Shown: piece after piece, positions 53,941 to 61,183 of the stretch
How the letters are laid out: each line of letters opens with the position of its first letter
Numbering within the stretch: the stretch's first letter is position 1
Origin: Saprospiraceae bacterium
Lineage (GTDB): Bacteria; Bacteroidota; Bacteroidia; Chitinophagales; Saprospiraceae
Assembly (NCBI GenBank): GCA_022841745.1
Contig: JALHQW010000006.1
Location: 119,355 to 183,354 of the forward strand
Length of the DNA stretch: 64,000 nucleotides
Direction: 5' to 3'
Made by a program: the position numbers and the translations under genes
The notes under the pieces: model-generated
The model's database searches: none
Told to the model about the DNA's origin: nothing
What the model saw: the letters and a program-made list of their open reading frames with translations, nothing else

Positions 53941-54128
53941 TAGAGCCATAAAACCCTGAAGGGGTTGAACGTGAATAGCCCCGGATAAAATCCAGGGATT
54001 TTGATTGTACAGGCAAGACCCCAACGGGGTGGAATATGTTGACGTTTGACCCCGTCGGGGTCTTGCCCGCATCGCATTTTACCCCGACTTTCAGTCGGGG
54101 CTATTCACATTTGACCACTCCGTGGTCT
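53941..54128. repeat. Nested palindromic element (CCCCGNCGGGG type)
   Basis: Five palindromes in 190 bp: AACCCTGAAGGGGTT (53952), ACCCCAACGGGGT (54018), GACCCCGTCGGGGTC (54048), CCCCGACTTTCAGTCGGGG (54082) and GACCACTCCGTGGTC (54113). They are nested: GTGAATAGCCCC (53971) pairs with GGGGCTATTCAC (54097), and GGCAAGACCCC (54012) with GGGGTCTTGCC (54057). No coding potential. Similar CCCCGACGGGG elements are common in Bacteroidota genomes. Confidence 0.85.
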
Positions 54129-54195
54129 GTATTTGGCGAAAACTTGTAGGTAACCCACACCTGCCGACAGGCAGGTTGTGTCCGGTGTCCAAAGC

Positions 54196-54232
54196 CACTA
54201 GTATCCAGCATCCAGTATCCAGCATCAAGCCC
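54196..54232. repeat. GGATGCTGGATACTGG repeat, right arm at the hemC stop
   Basis: Reverse complement of the arm at 53676-53762. On the minus strand the hemC stop TGA is the start of the repeat (TGATGCTGGATACTGGATGC), so the repeat supplies the stop codon. Confidence 0.85.
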
Positions 54233-55106
54233 CCAACCCCGCCACCACCCGCTCAGCCAACCCAAGGTGGGTACTTTGCGAGAGCCTTGTCCGCCTGACT
54301 GGCAAATCCCATGCATCGGCGAATGCCGCCCAGACGTGGTAGTTTCCGTTGGCGTCCCGTTCGCAATAGGCGCCAAGCGGCAGATGGGGGTCTCCACCCA
54401 ATATTTTCAATACCCGTCGCTCCACATTGGTCACGGCAGAAACGTCGGGTTCGTGAAGGCATTGCTTGATGATGCTGCGGGTCTCCACATCGTCCGTGCA
54501 GCATAGGTAGGCGAGCACGCCTTGTCCAGGTGCGGGCACAAACTCCCTGACGTTGAGGTTGACCACAATAAGGCTATCTACATCCAACTGTAGCCGGGCC
54601 AAATCAGCAGCAGCAGCCAACAATGCATCAAATTCGCCTTTGCGCAGCTTCTCCAATTGTTTGGGCAGTTCGCCTCGAATGCCAATAAACCGCAGGTCGG
54701 GGCGATAACTGAGCAGTTGGGCTTTTTGGCGAGCAAATGAAGTGCCTATTACTGCACCTAACTTCATTTTAAACAATTGGTTATCAACCGATTCAGGTCG
54801 AACCAGCAATACCTCGGCAGGATTTGCCCGATGGCCTACGCCAGCTATCACTAATCCTTCGGTTTGAGTGGTGGGCAGGTATTTCATGGAATGTACAGCC
54901 ATGTCCACATCACCACGAAGTAAAGCGGCCCCAAGCAGTTCAGCAGATTGGAGGCTTGCTTCGATTTCGTCGGAATCGAGGCCGTTTTTTACATCGATAA
55001 CGACCAATTCTGTTTCAAAGCCTTGTTTCTCCAAAGTTTCTTTAGTGAGTTGAGCCTGCCAAAGTGTAAGCGGAGTGCTGGTTGTACCTGTTCTTATTTT
55101 TTTCAA
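54225..55106 (-). CDS. hemC: Hydroxymethylbilane synthase homologue with altered active site
   Basis: HemC normally joins four porphobilinogens into hydroxymethylbilane. About 293 residues from TTG 55106 (TTG 55124 is also open, but a TAATTTTG box overlaps it). Family features: IRTGTTSTPLTLWQAQL, AVHSMK, IGTSFARQKAQLL, IRGELPKQLEKLRKGEFDALLAAAADLARL, FVPAPGQGVL. Yet residues needed in E. coli HemC are changed: catalytic Asp84 of AVHSMKD is Tyr76 (SMKYLP), the cofactor-binding Cys242 is Asp239 (LGGDPHLPLGAYC), Arg131 is Ala125 and Arg155 is Gln150. A Cys nine residues after Asp239 remains. I infer a catalytically dead or re-purposed paralogue; a normal hemC may lie elsewhere. Confidence 0.85.
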   Translation of the reverse strand: MKKIRTGTTSTPLTLWQAQLTKETLEKQGFETELVVIDVKNGLDSDEIEASLQSAELLGAALLRGDVDMAVHSMKYLPTTQTEGLVIAGVGHRANPAEVLLVRPESVDNQLFKMKLGAVIGTSFARQKAQLLSYRPDLRFIGIRGELPKQLEKLRKGEFDALLAAAADLARLQLDVDSLIVVNLNVREFVPAPGQGVLAYLCCTDDVETRSIIKQCLHEPDVSAVTNVERRVLKILGGDPHLPLGAYCERDANGNYHVWAAFADAWDLPVRRTRLSQSTHLGLAERVVAGLGA

Positions 55107-55121
55107 AACCTGATTTTTCGG

Positions 55122-55129
55122 CAAAATTA
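55122..55129 (-). promoter_or_regulatory. Candidate -7 box of the hemC homologue
   Basis: Minus-strand TAATTTTG fits TAnnTTTG and overlaps the TTG at 55124, which argues for the TTG at 55106 as the real start. Confidence 0.4.
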
Positions 55130-55180
55130 GGTTGCTATGCCCAGTTTGGTTGGACTATTGCCAAAAAACTAACCAATGCT

Positions 55181-55212
55181 TACACCCAACTCCCAACTCC
55201 CAACTATCTTTG
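55181..55212 (+). promoter_or_regulatory. CAACTCC repeat and -7 box before lpxD
   Basis: Three to four CAACTCC units run into TATCTTTG (55205-55212), a perfect TAnnTTTG box only seven bases before the lpxD ATG (55219). If used, the transcript would start almost at the ATG. Confidence 0.45.
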
Positions 55213-55218
55213 CCGCCT

Positions 55219-56241
55219 ATGCAGTTAGCAGCCAAAGAAATAGCCCACATGCTTGGCGGCACGCTCGAAGGCAACGGCGATGCGATGGTGAACAGGCCCG
55301 GCAAAATCGAACAGGGAGGCCAGGGTACTTTGACCTTCCTCGCCAACCTCCGTTACGAGCAGTATGCCTACACTACCCATTCTACGGCAGTGCTTGTGCC
55401 TCGTGATTTTCACCCTTCGAAACCCATCGCCGCAGAGGCCGTCATACGGGTGGACGATGTTTACAATTGCCTTCGTATTTTGATGGAAAAATTTGGGGCA
55501 GAGGTGCAAGCCAGCAAAGAGGTATCGAAACAGGCTGCTGTACACGAAACAGCGATTTTGGCTGAAGACGTGACCATCGGAATTTTCAGCGTGTTGGAGG
55601 AGGGGGTCAAAGTTGGGGCAGGCACAACGATACACCCACAGGTTTTTTTGGGCAAAAACGTGGAAATCGGAGCCAACTGCACCATTTACCCCGGCGTGAA
55701 GGTTTACCAAGATTGCCGAATTGGTAACAACTGCATTTTGCATAGCAATGTGGTCATCGGTAGTGACGGCTTCGGCTTCGTGCCACAACCTGACGGAAGC
55801 TACCTTAAACTACCGCAATTGGGCAATGTTGTGGTGGAAGACCATGTAGAGATAGGTGCCAACACAACCATAGATCGGGCTACGATGGGCAGCACCTTCA
55901 TTCGCAAAGGCGTTAAATTGGACAACCTCGTGATGGTAGCCCACAATGTTGACCTTGGTGAGCATACGGTGGTAGCTGCCCAAGCGGGCTTTGCGGGTAG
56001 CACCAAAATCGGCAAGCACTGCCTCATCGGTGGGCAAGCCGGTTTCGTGGGGCATATCGAAATAGCAGATAATACCAAGGTACAAGCCCAAAGCGGCGTT
56101 GCAGCCTCTGTCAAGCAACCTGGTACTGCAGTTTATGGCTCCCCTGCTTTGCCCTATAACGACTACCTACGCTCCTACGCCGTTTTCAAAAAACTACCTG
56201 ACTTGTTCAAAAAAATCAATGAAATGATTAAAAAGGTATGA
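55219..56241 (+). CDS. lpxD: UDP-3-O-acylglucosamine N-acyltransferase
   Basis: Third step of lipid A synthesis: moves a 3-hydroxyacyl chain from ACP to the amine of UDP-3-O-acylglucosamine. 340 residues from ATG 55219; upstream in-frame codons are repeat-derived. N-terminal domain with GTLTFLANLRYEQYAYTTHSTAVLV, then a left-handed helix (VTIGIFSVLEEGVKVGAGTTIHPQVFLG; ENCTIYPG-like) with VIGSDGFGFVPQPDG and VMVAHNVDLGEHTVV, the His of which is the expected catalytic base; C-terminal helices end FKKLPDLFKKINEMIKKV. First of lpxD, lpxC-fabZ, lpxA. TGA stop lies in a GGTATGA repeat. Confidence 0.95.
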   Translation: MQLAAKEIAHMLGGTLEGNGDAMVNRPGKIEQGGQGTLTFLANLRYEQYAYTTHSTAVLVPRDFHPSKPIAAEAVIRVDDVYNCLRILMEKFGAEVQASKEVSKQAAVHETAILAEDVTIGIFSVLEEGVKVGAGTTIHPQVFLGKNVEIGANCTIYPGVKVYQDCRIGNNCILHSNVVIGSDGFGFVPQPDGSYLKLPQLGNVVVEDHVEIGANTTIDRATMGSTFIRKGVKLDNLVMVAHNVDLGEHTVVAAQAGFAGSTKIGKHCLIGGQAGFVGHIEIADNTKVQAQSGVAASVKQPGTAVYGSPALPYNDYLRSYAVFKKLPDLFKKINEMIKKV

Positions 56242-56304
56242 AGGTGTGAGGTATGGAGGTATGTTCTTGCAGGGCATACCTCCATACCTCATACCTTCAT
56301 ACCT
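56234..56304. repeat. GGAGGTATG inverted repeat between lpxD and lpxC-fabZ
   Basis: 30-nt arms (56234-56263 and 56275-56304) match in 29 of 30 pairs with an 11-nt loop, made of GGTATGA/GGTATGG units. The lpxD stop TGA is inside the left arm; the right arm ends nine bases before the next ATG. Confidence 0.9.
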
Positions 56305-56313
56305 ATAAAAACT

Positions 56314-57735
56314 ATGAACCAGCACACCATCCAGCAGCCAGTGACCATCAAAGGCATCGGCCTTCATACTGGCCATGAAGTGACAATGACCTTTCGCCCA
56401 GCCGAGGCGGGGCATGGCGTCAAGTTCCAACGGATTGATTTGACCGAGCAACCGCTCATCAAAGCTGATGTTTCGCTGGTAGTTTCCACCTTGAGGGGAA
56501 CGACCATCCAACAGGGAGAAGCCTATGTCAGCACGGTGGAGCACGCCCTGGCCGCCCTGTTCGGCATGGGCATAGACAATGTCTTGATTGAAATTGATGG
56601 GCCAGAAGTTCCTATCCTTGATGGCAGTGCGTCCCCATTCGTAAAGGTATTGGAAGAAGCCGGACTTGCCTTGCAACAAGAGGAGCGTGAGTTCCTGGAA
56701 ATCACGGAGCCTATCCGTTATTTTGATGAATCAACAGGGGCCGAATTGGTTGCCGTTCCCGGCGACCATTTTCAGGTAACTACCATGATTGATTTCAACT
56801 CCAAGATTTTGGGGCAGCAATATGCGTCACTAGCTAAAATGGAGGACTTCGTACATGAAATAGCACCCTGCCGCACCTTCGTTTTCCTGCATGAGTTGGA
56901 ATACCTCGTTGATCACAACCTCATCAAGGGCGGCGACCTTAGCAACGCCATTGTCATCGTTGACCGATTGATGAACCAGGACGAACTGGATACGCTCGCC
57001 AAAAAGCTGAACAAGCCAAGCGTAAAAATAGACAAGGAGGGCATCCTCAACACCATCGAACTTTTTTACAACAACGAACCTGCCCGCCACAAACTGCTGG
57101 ACGTGCTGGGCGACCTCGCCCTGATTGGCAAGCCCATCAAGGGAAAAATCGTGGCGACCAAACCCGGCCATACGGCCAATGTCGAGTTCGCAAAACTGCT
57201 CAAAAAAGCATTGATAGAACAACGAAGGCTAAAAGGGGTGCCCAAGTATGACCCCAATGCCGAGCCTGTTTATAATACGATGGAGGTGGCCAAGTACTTG
57301 CCGCATCGCTACCCCTTCTTGATGGTGGACAAAATCATTGAAATATCCGATACCCATGTGGTCGGTGTGAAGAACGTCACCTTCAATGAGGCTTTTTTCC
57401 AAGGGCACTTCCCCGGCAATCCCGTTTTTCCGGGTGTGCTGCAGTTGGAGGCGTTAGCGCAGGCAGGTGGGATACTCGCCCTGTCCAAAGTGGGCGACCC
57501 CGGCAATTGGGACACTTATTTTGTGAAGATTGATGGCGTGAAGTTCAAGCATCGGGTATCGCCGGGCGATACTTTGATTTTGAAAATGGAATTGACGGCT
57601 CCCATCCGGCGGGGGTTGGTACAGATGCACGGCACAGCATATGTTGGGAACAAAATCGTTTCGGAGGGAGAATTGACAGCTCAAATCGTAAAACGGGTTG
57701 AAAAACAAGAGGATGTAACGGAAACAGTTGTCTAA
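56314..57735 (+). CDS. lpxC-fabZ: Bifunctional LpxC deacetylase / FabZ dehydratase
   Basis: 473 residues: LpxC (about 1-300), the zinc deacetylase committing step of lipid A synthesis, joined to FabZ (about 330-473), 3-hydroxyacyl-ACP dehydratase. LpxC: QQPVTIKGIGLHTG, zinc His77 in STVEHALAALFG, DGPEVPILDGSASPF, HNLIKGGDLSNAIV and RHKLLDVLGDLAL with the other His and Asp ligands. FabZ: YLPHRYPFLMVDKI with the catalytic His, and GHFPGNPVFPGVLQLEALAQ with the Glu. The fusion is a known Bacteroidota trait. Second gene of the lpx group. Confidence 0.97.
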   Translation: MNQHTIQQPVTIKGIGLHTGHEVTMTFRPAEAGHGVKFQRIDLTEQPLIKADVSLVVSTLRGTTIQQGEAYVSTVEHALAALFGMGIDNVLIEIDGPEVPILDGSASPFVKVLEEAGLALQQEEREFLEITEPIRYFDESTGAELVAVPGDHFQVTTMIDFNSKILGQQYASLAKMEDFVHEIAPCRTFVFLHELEYLVDHNLIKGGDLSNAIVIVDRLMNQDELDTLAKKLNKPSVKIDKEGILNTIELFYNNEPARHKLLDVLGDLALIGKPIKGKIVATKPGHTANVEFAKLLKKALIEQRRLKGVPKYDPNAEPVYNTMEVAKYLPHRYPFLMVDKIIEISDTHVVGVKNVTFNEAFFQGHFPGNPVFPGVLQLEALAQAGGILALSKVGDPGNWDTYFVKIDGVKFKHRVSPGDTLILKMELTAPIRRGLVQMHGTAYVGNKIVSEGELTAQIVKRVEKQEDVTETVV

Positions 57736-58300
57736 CGGACAATTTCCATGAGTGAAAAAAAAACATGTTTTATAGAGACAATAAAAGGAAGCGTATTTAG
57801 TTAAAGATACGTTAACAACAGACGCCAATACAGACCTGGAAGAAATTGACCAAATTGTAAGGACAAACAAAAAAGGCACTATGAACCCTGATCAACAGGT
57901 TTTTTAATGGCCTTTTAAATCGAAAAAGATAGGTTACGATTTTACATCCTTCATTCTCAATACATCCTTCTGCTCCGCAATGGAGGCGCTATATCGAACA
58001 AACCAGTTCCTGTTCCTGTTAGCGTGGTTTTTGGAAAGTAACTGCTTATTCGGGTTGGCTTTTTGGGGAAATGAAAATTTTACCTAAGCGTAAACCCAAA
58101 AACGTGGAAAGAGATTGAAAAACGGTTGTTCCTTCTCTCCCCACACCCATTTAGGTAGTTAGTTTCGAAGTTCTGTCGTTTGCATTTCTCATTGCAGATT
58201 TCAGTTTAGAGAACACCAATTTTAACATAGCAACGACTAGAACCTCTGCCTGCATAAAGGGATTCAAAGCGTATTTAGCCGTTCTATTTCAATTTTTCTG
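57736..58300. other. 565-bp non-coding gap inside the lpx group, with direct repeats
   Basis: AT-rich stretch with no convincing gene. AAGCGTATTTAG occurs at 57789-57800 and again at 58267-58278, in the same orientation, 478 bp apart, bracketing most of the gap. No terminal inverted repeats or transposase. It may be the trace of an inserted element or simply a promoter region for lpxA. Confidence 0.5.
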
Positions 58301-59143
58301 ATGAAATTATCTACCGAGCAGCCCACCGTACTTCCACACTTAAACGGCAGCAGCCATTACATGCGGTACATTCACCCAGAAGCCAAAATCGGTCAAAACG
58401 TCACGATTGAGCCATTTACCACCATCGGCAGGGACGTAGTGATTGGTGACGACACTTGGATTGGCCCCCATGTGACCATCATGGACGGCTCCCGCATCGG
58501 CAATGGATGCAAGATTTTCCCAGGCGCCGTTGTAGGCGCAGTTCCACAAGACCTCAAATTCAAAGGCGAATACAGCCTAGTAGAACTCGGCAACAACGTC
58601 ATCGTCAGGGAATACGTCACGCTCAACCGTGGCACCAAGGCAAGCCACAAAACCACCATTGGTGCTGGCAGCCTGCTGATGGCTTATGTCCACGTAGCGC
58701 ACGACTGCCATATTGGCAAGAACTGCGTTATTGCCAATGGCGTTACCCTTGCCGGCCATATCGAAATCGAAGAATACGTTAACCTGGGCGGCCTCACTGC
58801 CGTGCAGCAATTCGTAAAAATAGGCGCCCATGCCTTTGTGGGCGGCGGCTCGCTCGTGCGCAAAGACGTACCACCCTATGTGAAGGCAGCCCGTGAGCCG
58901 CTTTCCTATGCTGGTATCAATTCCGTTGGCTTGCGCCGCCGTGGCTTCACTGCCGAGCAAATCCATGTCATCCAGGATGTTTATCGCATCCTTTTCGTGA
59001 AGGGCTACAACACTACCCAAGCCATCGAAATCATCGAAACGGAAATAGAAGCAACCGTTGACCGGGACTATATCCTCGAATTCCTCCGCAAAGCCGACCG
59101 TGGCATCATGCGGGGATTCCAAGGACTAACCGGAAAGAGATAA
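58301..59143 (+). CDS. lpxA: UDP-N-acetylglucosamine O-acyltransferase
   Basis: First step of lipid A synthesis: moves 3-hydroxyacyl from ACP to UDP-GlcNAc. 280 residues, left-handed beta-helix: IHPEAKIGQNVTIEPFTTIGRDVVIGDDTWIGPHV, GAVPQDLKFKGE, YVTLNRGTKASHKTTIGAGSLLMAYVHVAHDCHIGKNCVI with the catalytic His in VAHD, then INSVGLRRRGF and the helical C-terminus. The usual start corresponds to MRYIHPEAKIG (Met21, ATG 58361); the annotated ATG adds 20 residues of uncertain reality. Ends at a repeat. Confidence 0.95.
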   Translation: MKLSTEQPTVLPHLNGSSHYMRYIHPEAKIGQNVTIEPFTTIGRDVVIGDDTWIGPHVTIMDGSRIGNGCKIFPGAVVGAVPQDLKFKGEYSLVELGNNVIVREYVTLNRGTKASHKTTIGAGSLLMAYVHVAHDCHIGKNCVIANGVTLAGHIEIEEYVNLGGLTAVQQFVKIGAHAFVGGGSLVRKDVPPYVKAAREPLSYAGINSVGLRRRGFTAEQIHVIQDVYRILFVKGYNTTQAIEIIETEIEATVDRDYILEFLRKADRGIMRGFQGLTGKR

Positions 59144-59203
59144 GGTATGGAGGTATGAGGTATGGAGGCATGCAGCCCTTCCATTCCTCATACCTTCATA
59201 CCT
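59144..59203. repeat. GGAGGTATG inverted repeat after lpxA
   Basis: GGTATGGAGGTATGAGGTATGG (59144-59165) against CCATTCCTCATACCTTCATACC (59181 onward), immediately after the lpxA TAA. Same family as 56234-56304. Confidence 0.85.
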
Positions 59204-59215
59204 CGAAACCTTTCT

Positions 59216-59223
59216 TACTTTTG
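59216..59223 (+). promoter_or_regulatory. Candidate -7 box (TACTTTTG) before the PepSY gene
   Basis: TACTTTTG fits TAnnTTTG, 25 bp before ATG 59249. The region upstream is the GGTATG repeat, with no TTTG at the expected distance. Confidence 0.45.
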
Positions 59224-59248
59224 TTCCGCAAAACATTTGCGGGAACCC

Positions 59249-59806
59249 ATGCACCAGCAAACAGAACATTTAGCCAGCAAGACCAGGTCTTACCGACAAC
59301 TCCACAGGTTCGTGGCTGTTCCCTTGTTTGCCTTCATGTTCCTAATCGGCTTAACGGGTGTGATGCTCGGCTGGAAACGGCAAATCGGCATATCCCCTCC
59401 AACATTGACTGGTGCCAGCGACATGGCCTCCTCTTGGATTTCTTTGGACAGTATTCAAAAAATCGCCTTGGCAAGGGTTTCGGCCCTTCAGCTTGACCCG
59501 TGGATTGACCGGATTGATATTCGCCCGGACAAGGGCATCGCTAAGGTCGTGTTTGCAAAACACTACACCGAGTTGCAGATTGACTGCACAACCGGCAAGC
59601 TACTTTCCGAGGAAGCCCGCCTTCACGATTTCGTCGAGCACCTCCATGACGGCACCATCCTCGACCGCTTGTTGGGAACGAAGAACGACCCAATAAAAAC
59701 GACTTATACCACCATCACCTCTTTGGCGCTGATGACCCTCTCCCTTTCCGGCTTCTTTATGTGGCTCAACCCACGCAAGATGCGTAAAATGAAGGCAAAA
59801 CCTTGA
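59249..59806 (+). CDS. PepSY-domain membrane protein
   Basis: 185 residues from ATG 59249: an N-terminal helix (FVAVPLFAFMFLIGLTGVMLGWK), a PepSY-like periplasmic part (SLDSIQKIALARVSALQLDPWIDRIDIRPDKGIAKVVF, LQIDCTTGKLLSEEARL, FVEHLHDGTIL) and a second helix (LALMTLSLSGFFMWLNP). This short two-helix architecture resembles PepSY-associated proteins linked with iron or siderophore reduction, but function is not proven. The FkbM gene follows almost directly. Confidence 0.82.
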   Translation: MHQQTEHLASKTRSYRQLHRFVAVPLFAFMFLIGLTGVMLGWKRQIGISPPTLTGASDMASSWISLDSIQKIALARVSALQLDPWIDRIDIRPDKGIAKVVFAKHYTELQIDCTTGKLLSEEARLHDFVEHLHDGTILDRLLGTKNDPIKTTYTTITSLALMTLSLSGFFMWLNPRKMRKMKAKP

Positions 59807-59814
59807 CCATCCTA

Positions 59815-60714
59815 ATGCAAGCCTTATCAGCTAAACTCCTTGAAATTGAGCGGCTTGCACGGGGCAGCAAATTCGCCCGGCTGCTCGCTGACCCAATTCG
59901 ATATATCTCAGCCATCGGTTTTTGGCGCTTGGTTTACCCCCTCACCAAGCGGGGCAGGTACGCCAAGGCACGTACGTTCTTCGGGGCAACGATGGAACTT
60001 GTGCTGCCTTCCGCTACTGAAATCTACCTGTTCGGGGCAAAAACCCACGACTCGGAAATAAGGCTCGCCCGCTTTTTGATGAAAAACCTAAATGCTGGAG
60101 ATACTTTTTGTGATGTGGGCGCACATTTCGGCTATTTCAGCCTGCTTGCTTCGCAATTGGTGGGCGATAGCGGACGGGTCATTTCCTTCGAAGCCTCGCA
60201 GTCCACTTTTGCCATTTTGGAGCGAAACCTGCGTGCCTACCCCAACACTACCCCACTCCATCGGGCCGCTTCTTCAGAGAACACGACCCTGACATTCCAT
60301 GAGTTCCCGGCACTTTACTCCGAGTACAACTCCCTCACGCCCGATGCTGGTGCGGTTTGGATGATAAACAACCCTTCAATCCCCATCGAGGTGCAGGGCG
60401 TACGGCTTACCGATTATTTCCGAGATGAAAACATCCAGCCAAAAATCATCAAAATAGACGTGGAAGGGGCAGAACCACAGGTATTGATGGGCTTGGAACC
60501 GTACCTCGAAGAACACCCTGCCACCATCATCATGGAATACCTTGCGACTTCCAAACAAAACGAAGCACACGAAGTAGCGGCCAAGCTGCTGCAAAAGATT
60601 GGTTACCAAGCTTATACCATCGAAAAAAATGGTGAAATTGCGCCATGCGACAATATAGGGGCGGCCATGTCCTTAATTGGCTTGGATTCTGATAATATTG
60701 TCTTCCTTCGTTGA
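59815..60714 (+). CDS. FkbM family methyltransferase
   Basis: About 299 residues from ATG 59815 (TTG 59803 overlaps the upstream stop and is also possible). SAM-binding fold: FCDVGAHFGYFSLLASQLVGDSGRVISFEASQSTFAILERNL, then the FkbM mark IIKIDVEGAEPQVLMGLE and IIMEYL. Such enzymes O-methylate sugars, polyketides or other small molecules. The target is unknown. Same transcript as the PepSY gene is likely. Confidence 0.9.
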   Translation: MQALSAKLLEIERLARGSKFARLLADPIRYISAIGFWRLVYPLTKRGRYAKARTFFGATMELVLPSATEIYLFGAKTHDSEIRLARFLMKNLNAGDTFCDVGAHFGYFSLLASQLVGDSGRVISFEASQSTFAILERNLRAYPNTTPLHRAASSENTTLTFHEFPALYSEYNSLTPDAGAVWMINNPSIPIEVQGVRLTDYFRDENIQPKIIKIDVEGAEPQVLMGLEPYLEEHPATIIMEYLATSKQNEAHEVAAKLLQKIGYQAYTIEKNGEIAPCDNIGAAMSLIGLDSDNIVFLR

Positions 60715-60784
60715 ACTTGCCATTTGGCGTCAAATTGGAAAATACCCTCCCAGCGTTTGCGTTAAGTGCGATATTTGCGCAGCA

Positions 60785-61180
60785 ATGAAAAAATTGTTTT
60801 TGGCCATCTTGTTTGCCGCTACCTTTATGGTAGTTCAAGCCAACGCACAGGGCGTCCGGCGGCTATTGCTGTTTGCTGGCGATACGGCCAATCTTGATCT
60901 CAAGCTCCAGCGCCAATGGCTGCGGGCTGATTCGGCAGGCGTGGTGCAGCGTGACATCTGGATAGCCGTCTTCAACGACCCCCGCACTTTCCGGCGCATG
61001 TACGATTACCACGATGTTGACAAAAATGAATTCACGCTCGTTCTCTTGCGGAAAGATGGCACCGAGCAGTTTCGCTCGGAAAAGCCCACGCCTACCAAGG
61101 AGCTGTTTGAATTGATTGACACACCTGCCGTCGCCCCAGTTCAAGTTGGAAACAACAATAAAGGGAGTAATCAGCATTGA
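60785..61180 (+). CDS. DUF4174-like small secreted protein
   Basis: 131 residues from ATG 60785 with a signal peptide (LAILFAATFMVVQANAQ). RRLLLFAGDTANLDLKLQRQWLRADSAGVVQRDIWIAVF and FTLVLLRKDGTEQFRSEKPTPTKELFELIDT suggest a thioredoxin-like DUF4174 domain, but it lacks a CxxC pair. Function unknown. Ends three bases from the convergent dnaG stop. Confidence 0.7.
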   Translation: MKKLFLAILFAATFMVVQANAQGVRRLLLFAGDTANLDLKLQRQWLRADSAGVVQRDIWIAVFNDPRTFRRMYDYHDVDKNEFTLVLLRKDGTEQFRSEKPTPTKELFELIDTPAVAPVQVGNNNKGSNQH

Positions 61181-61183
61181 TCA

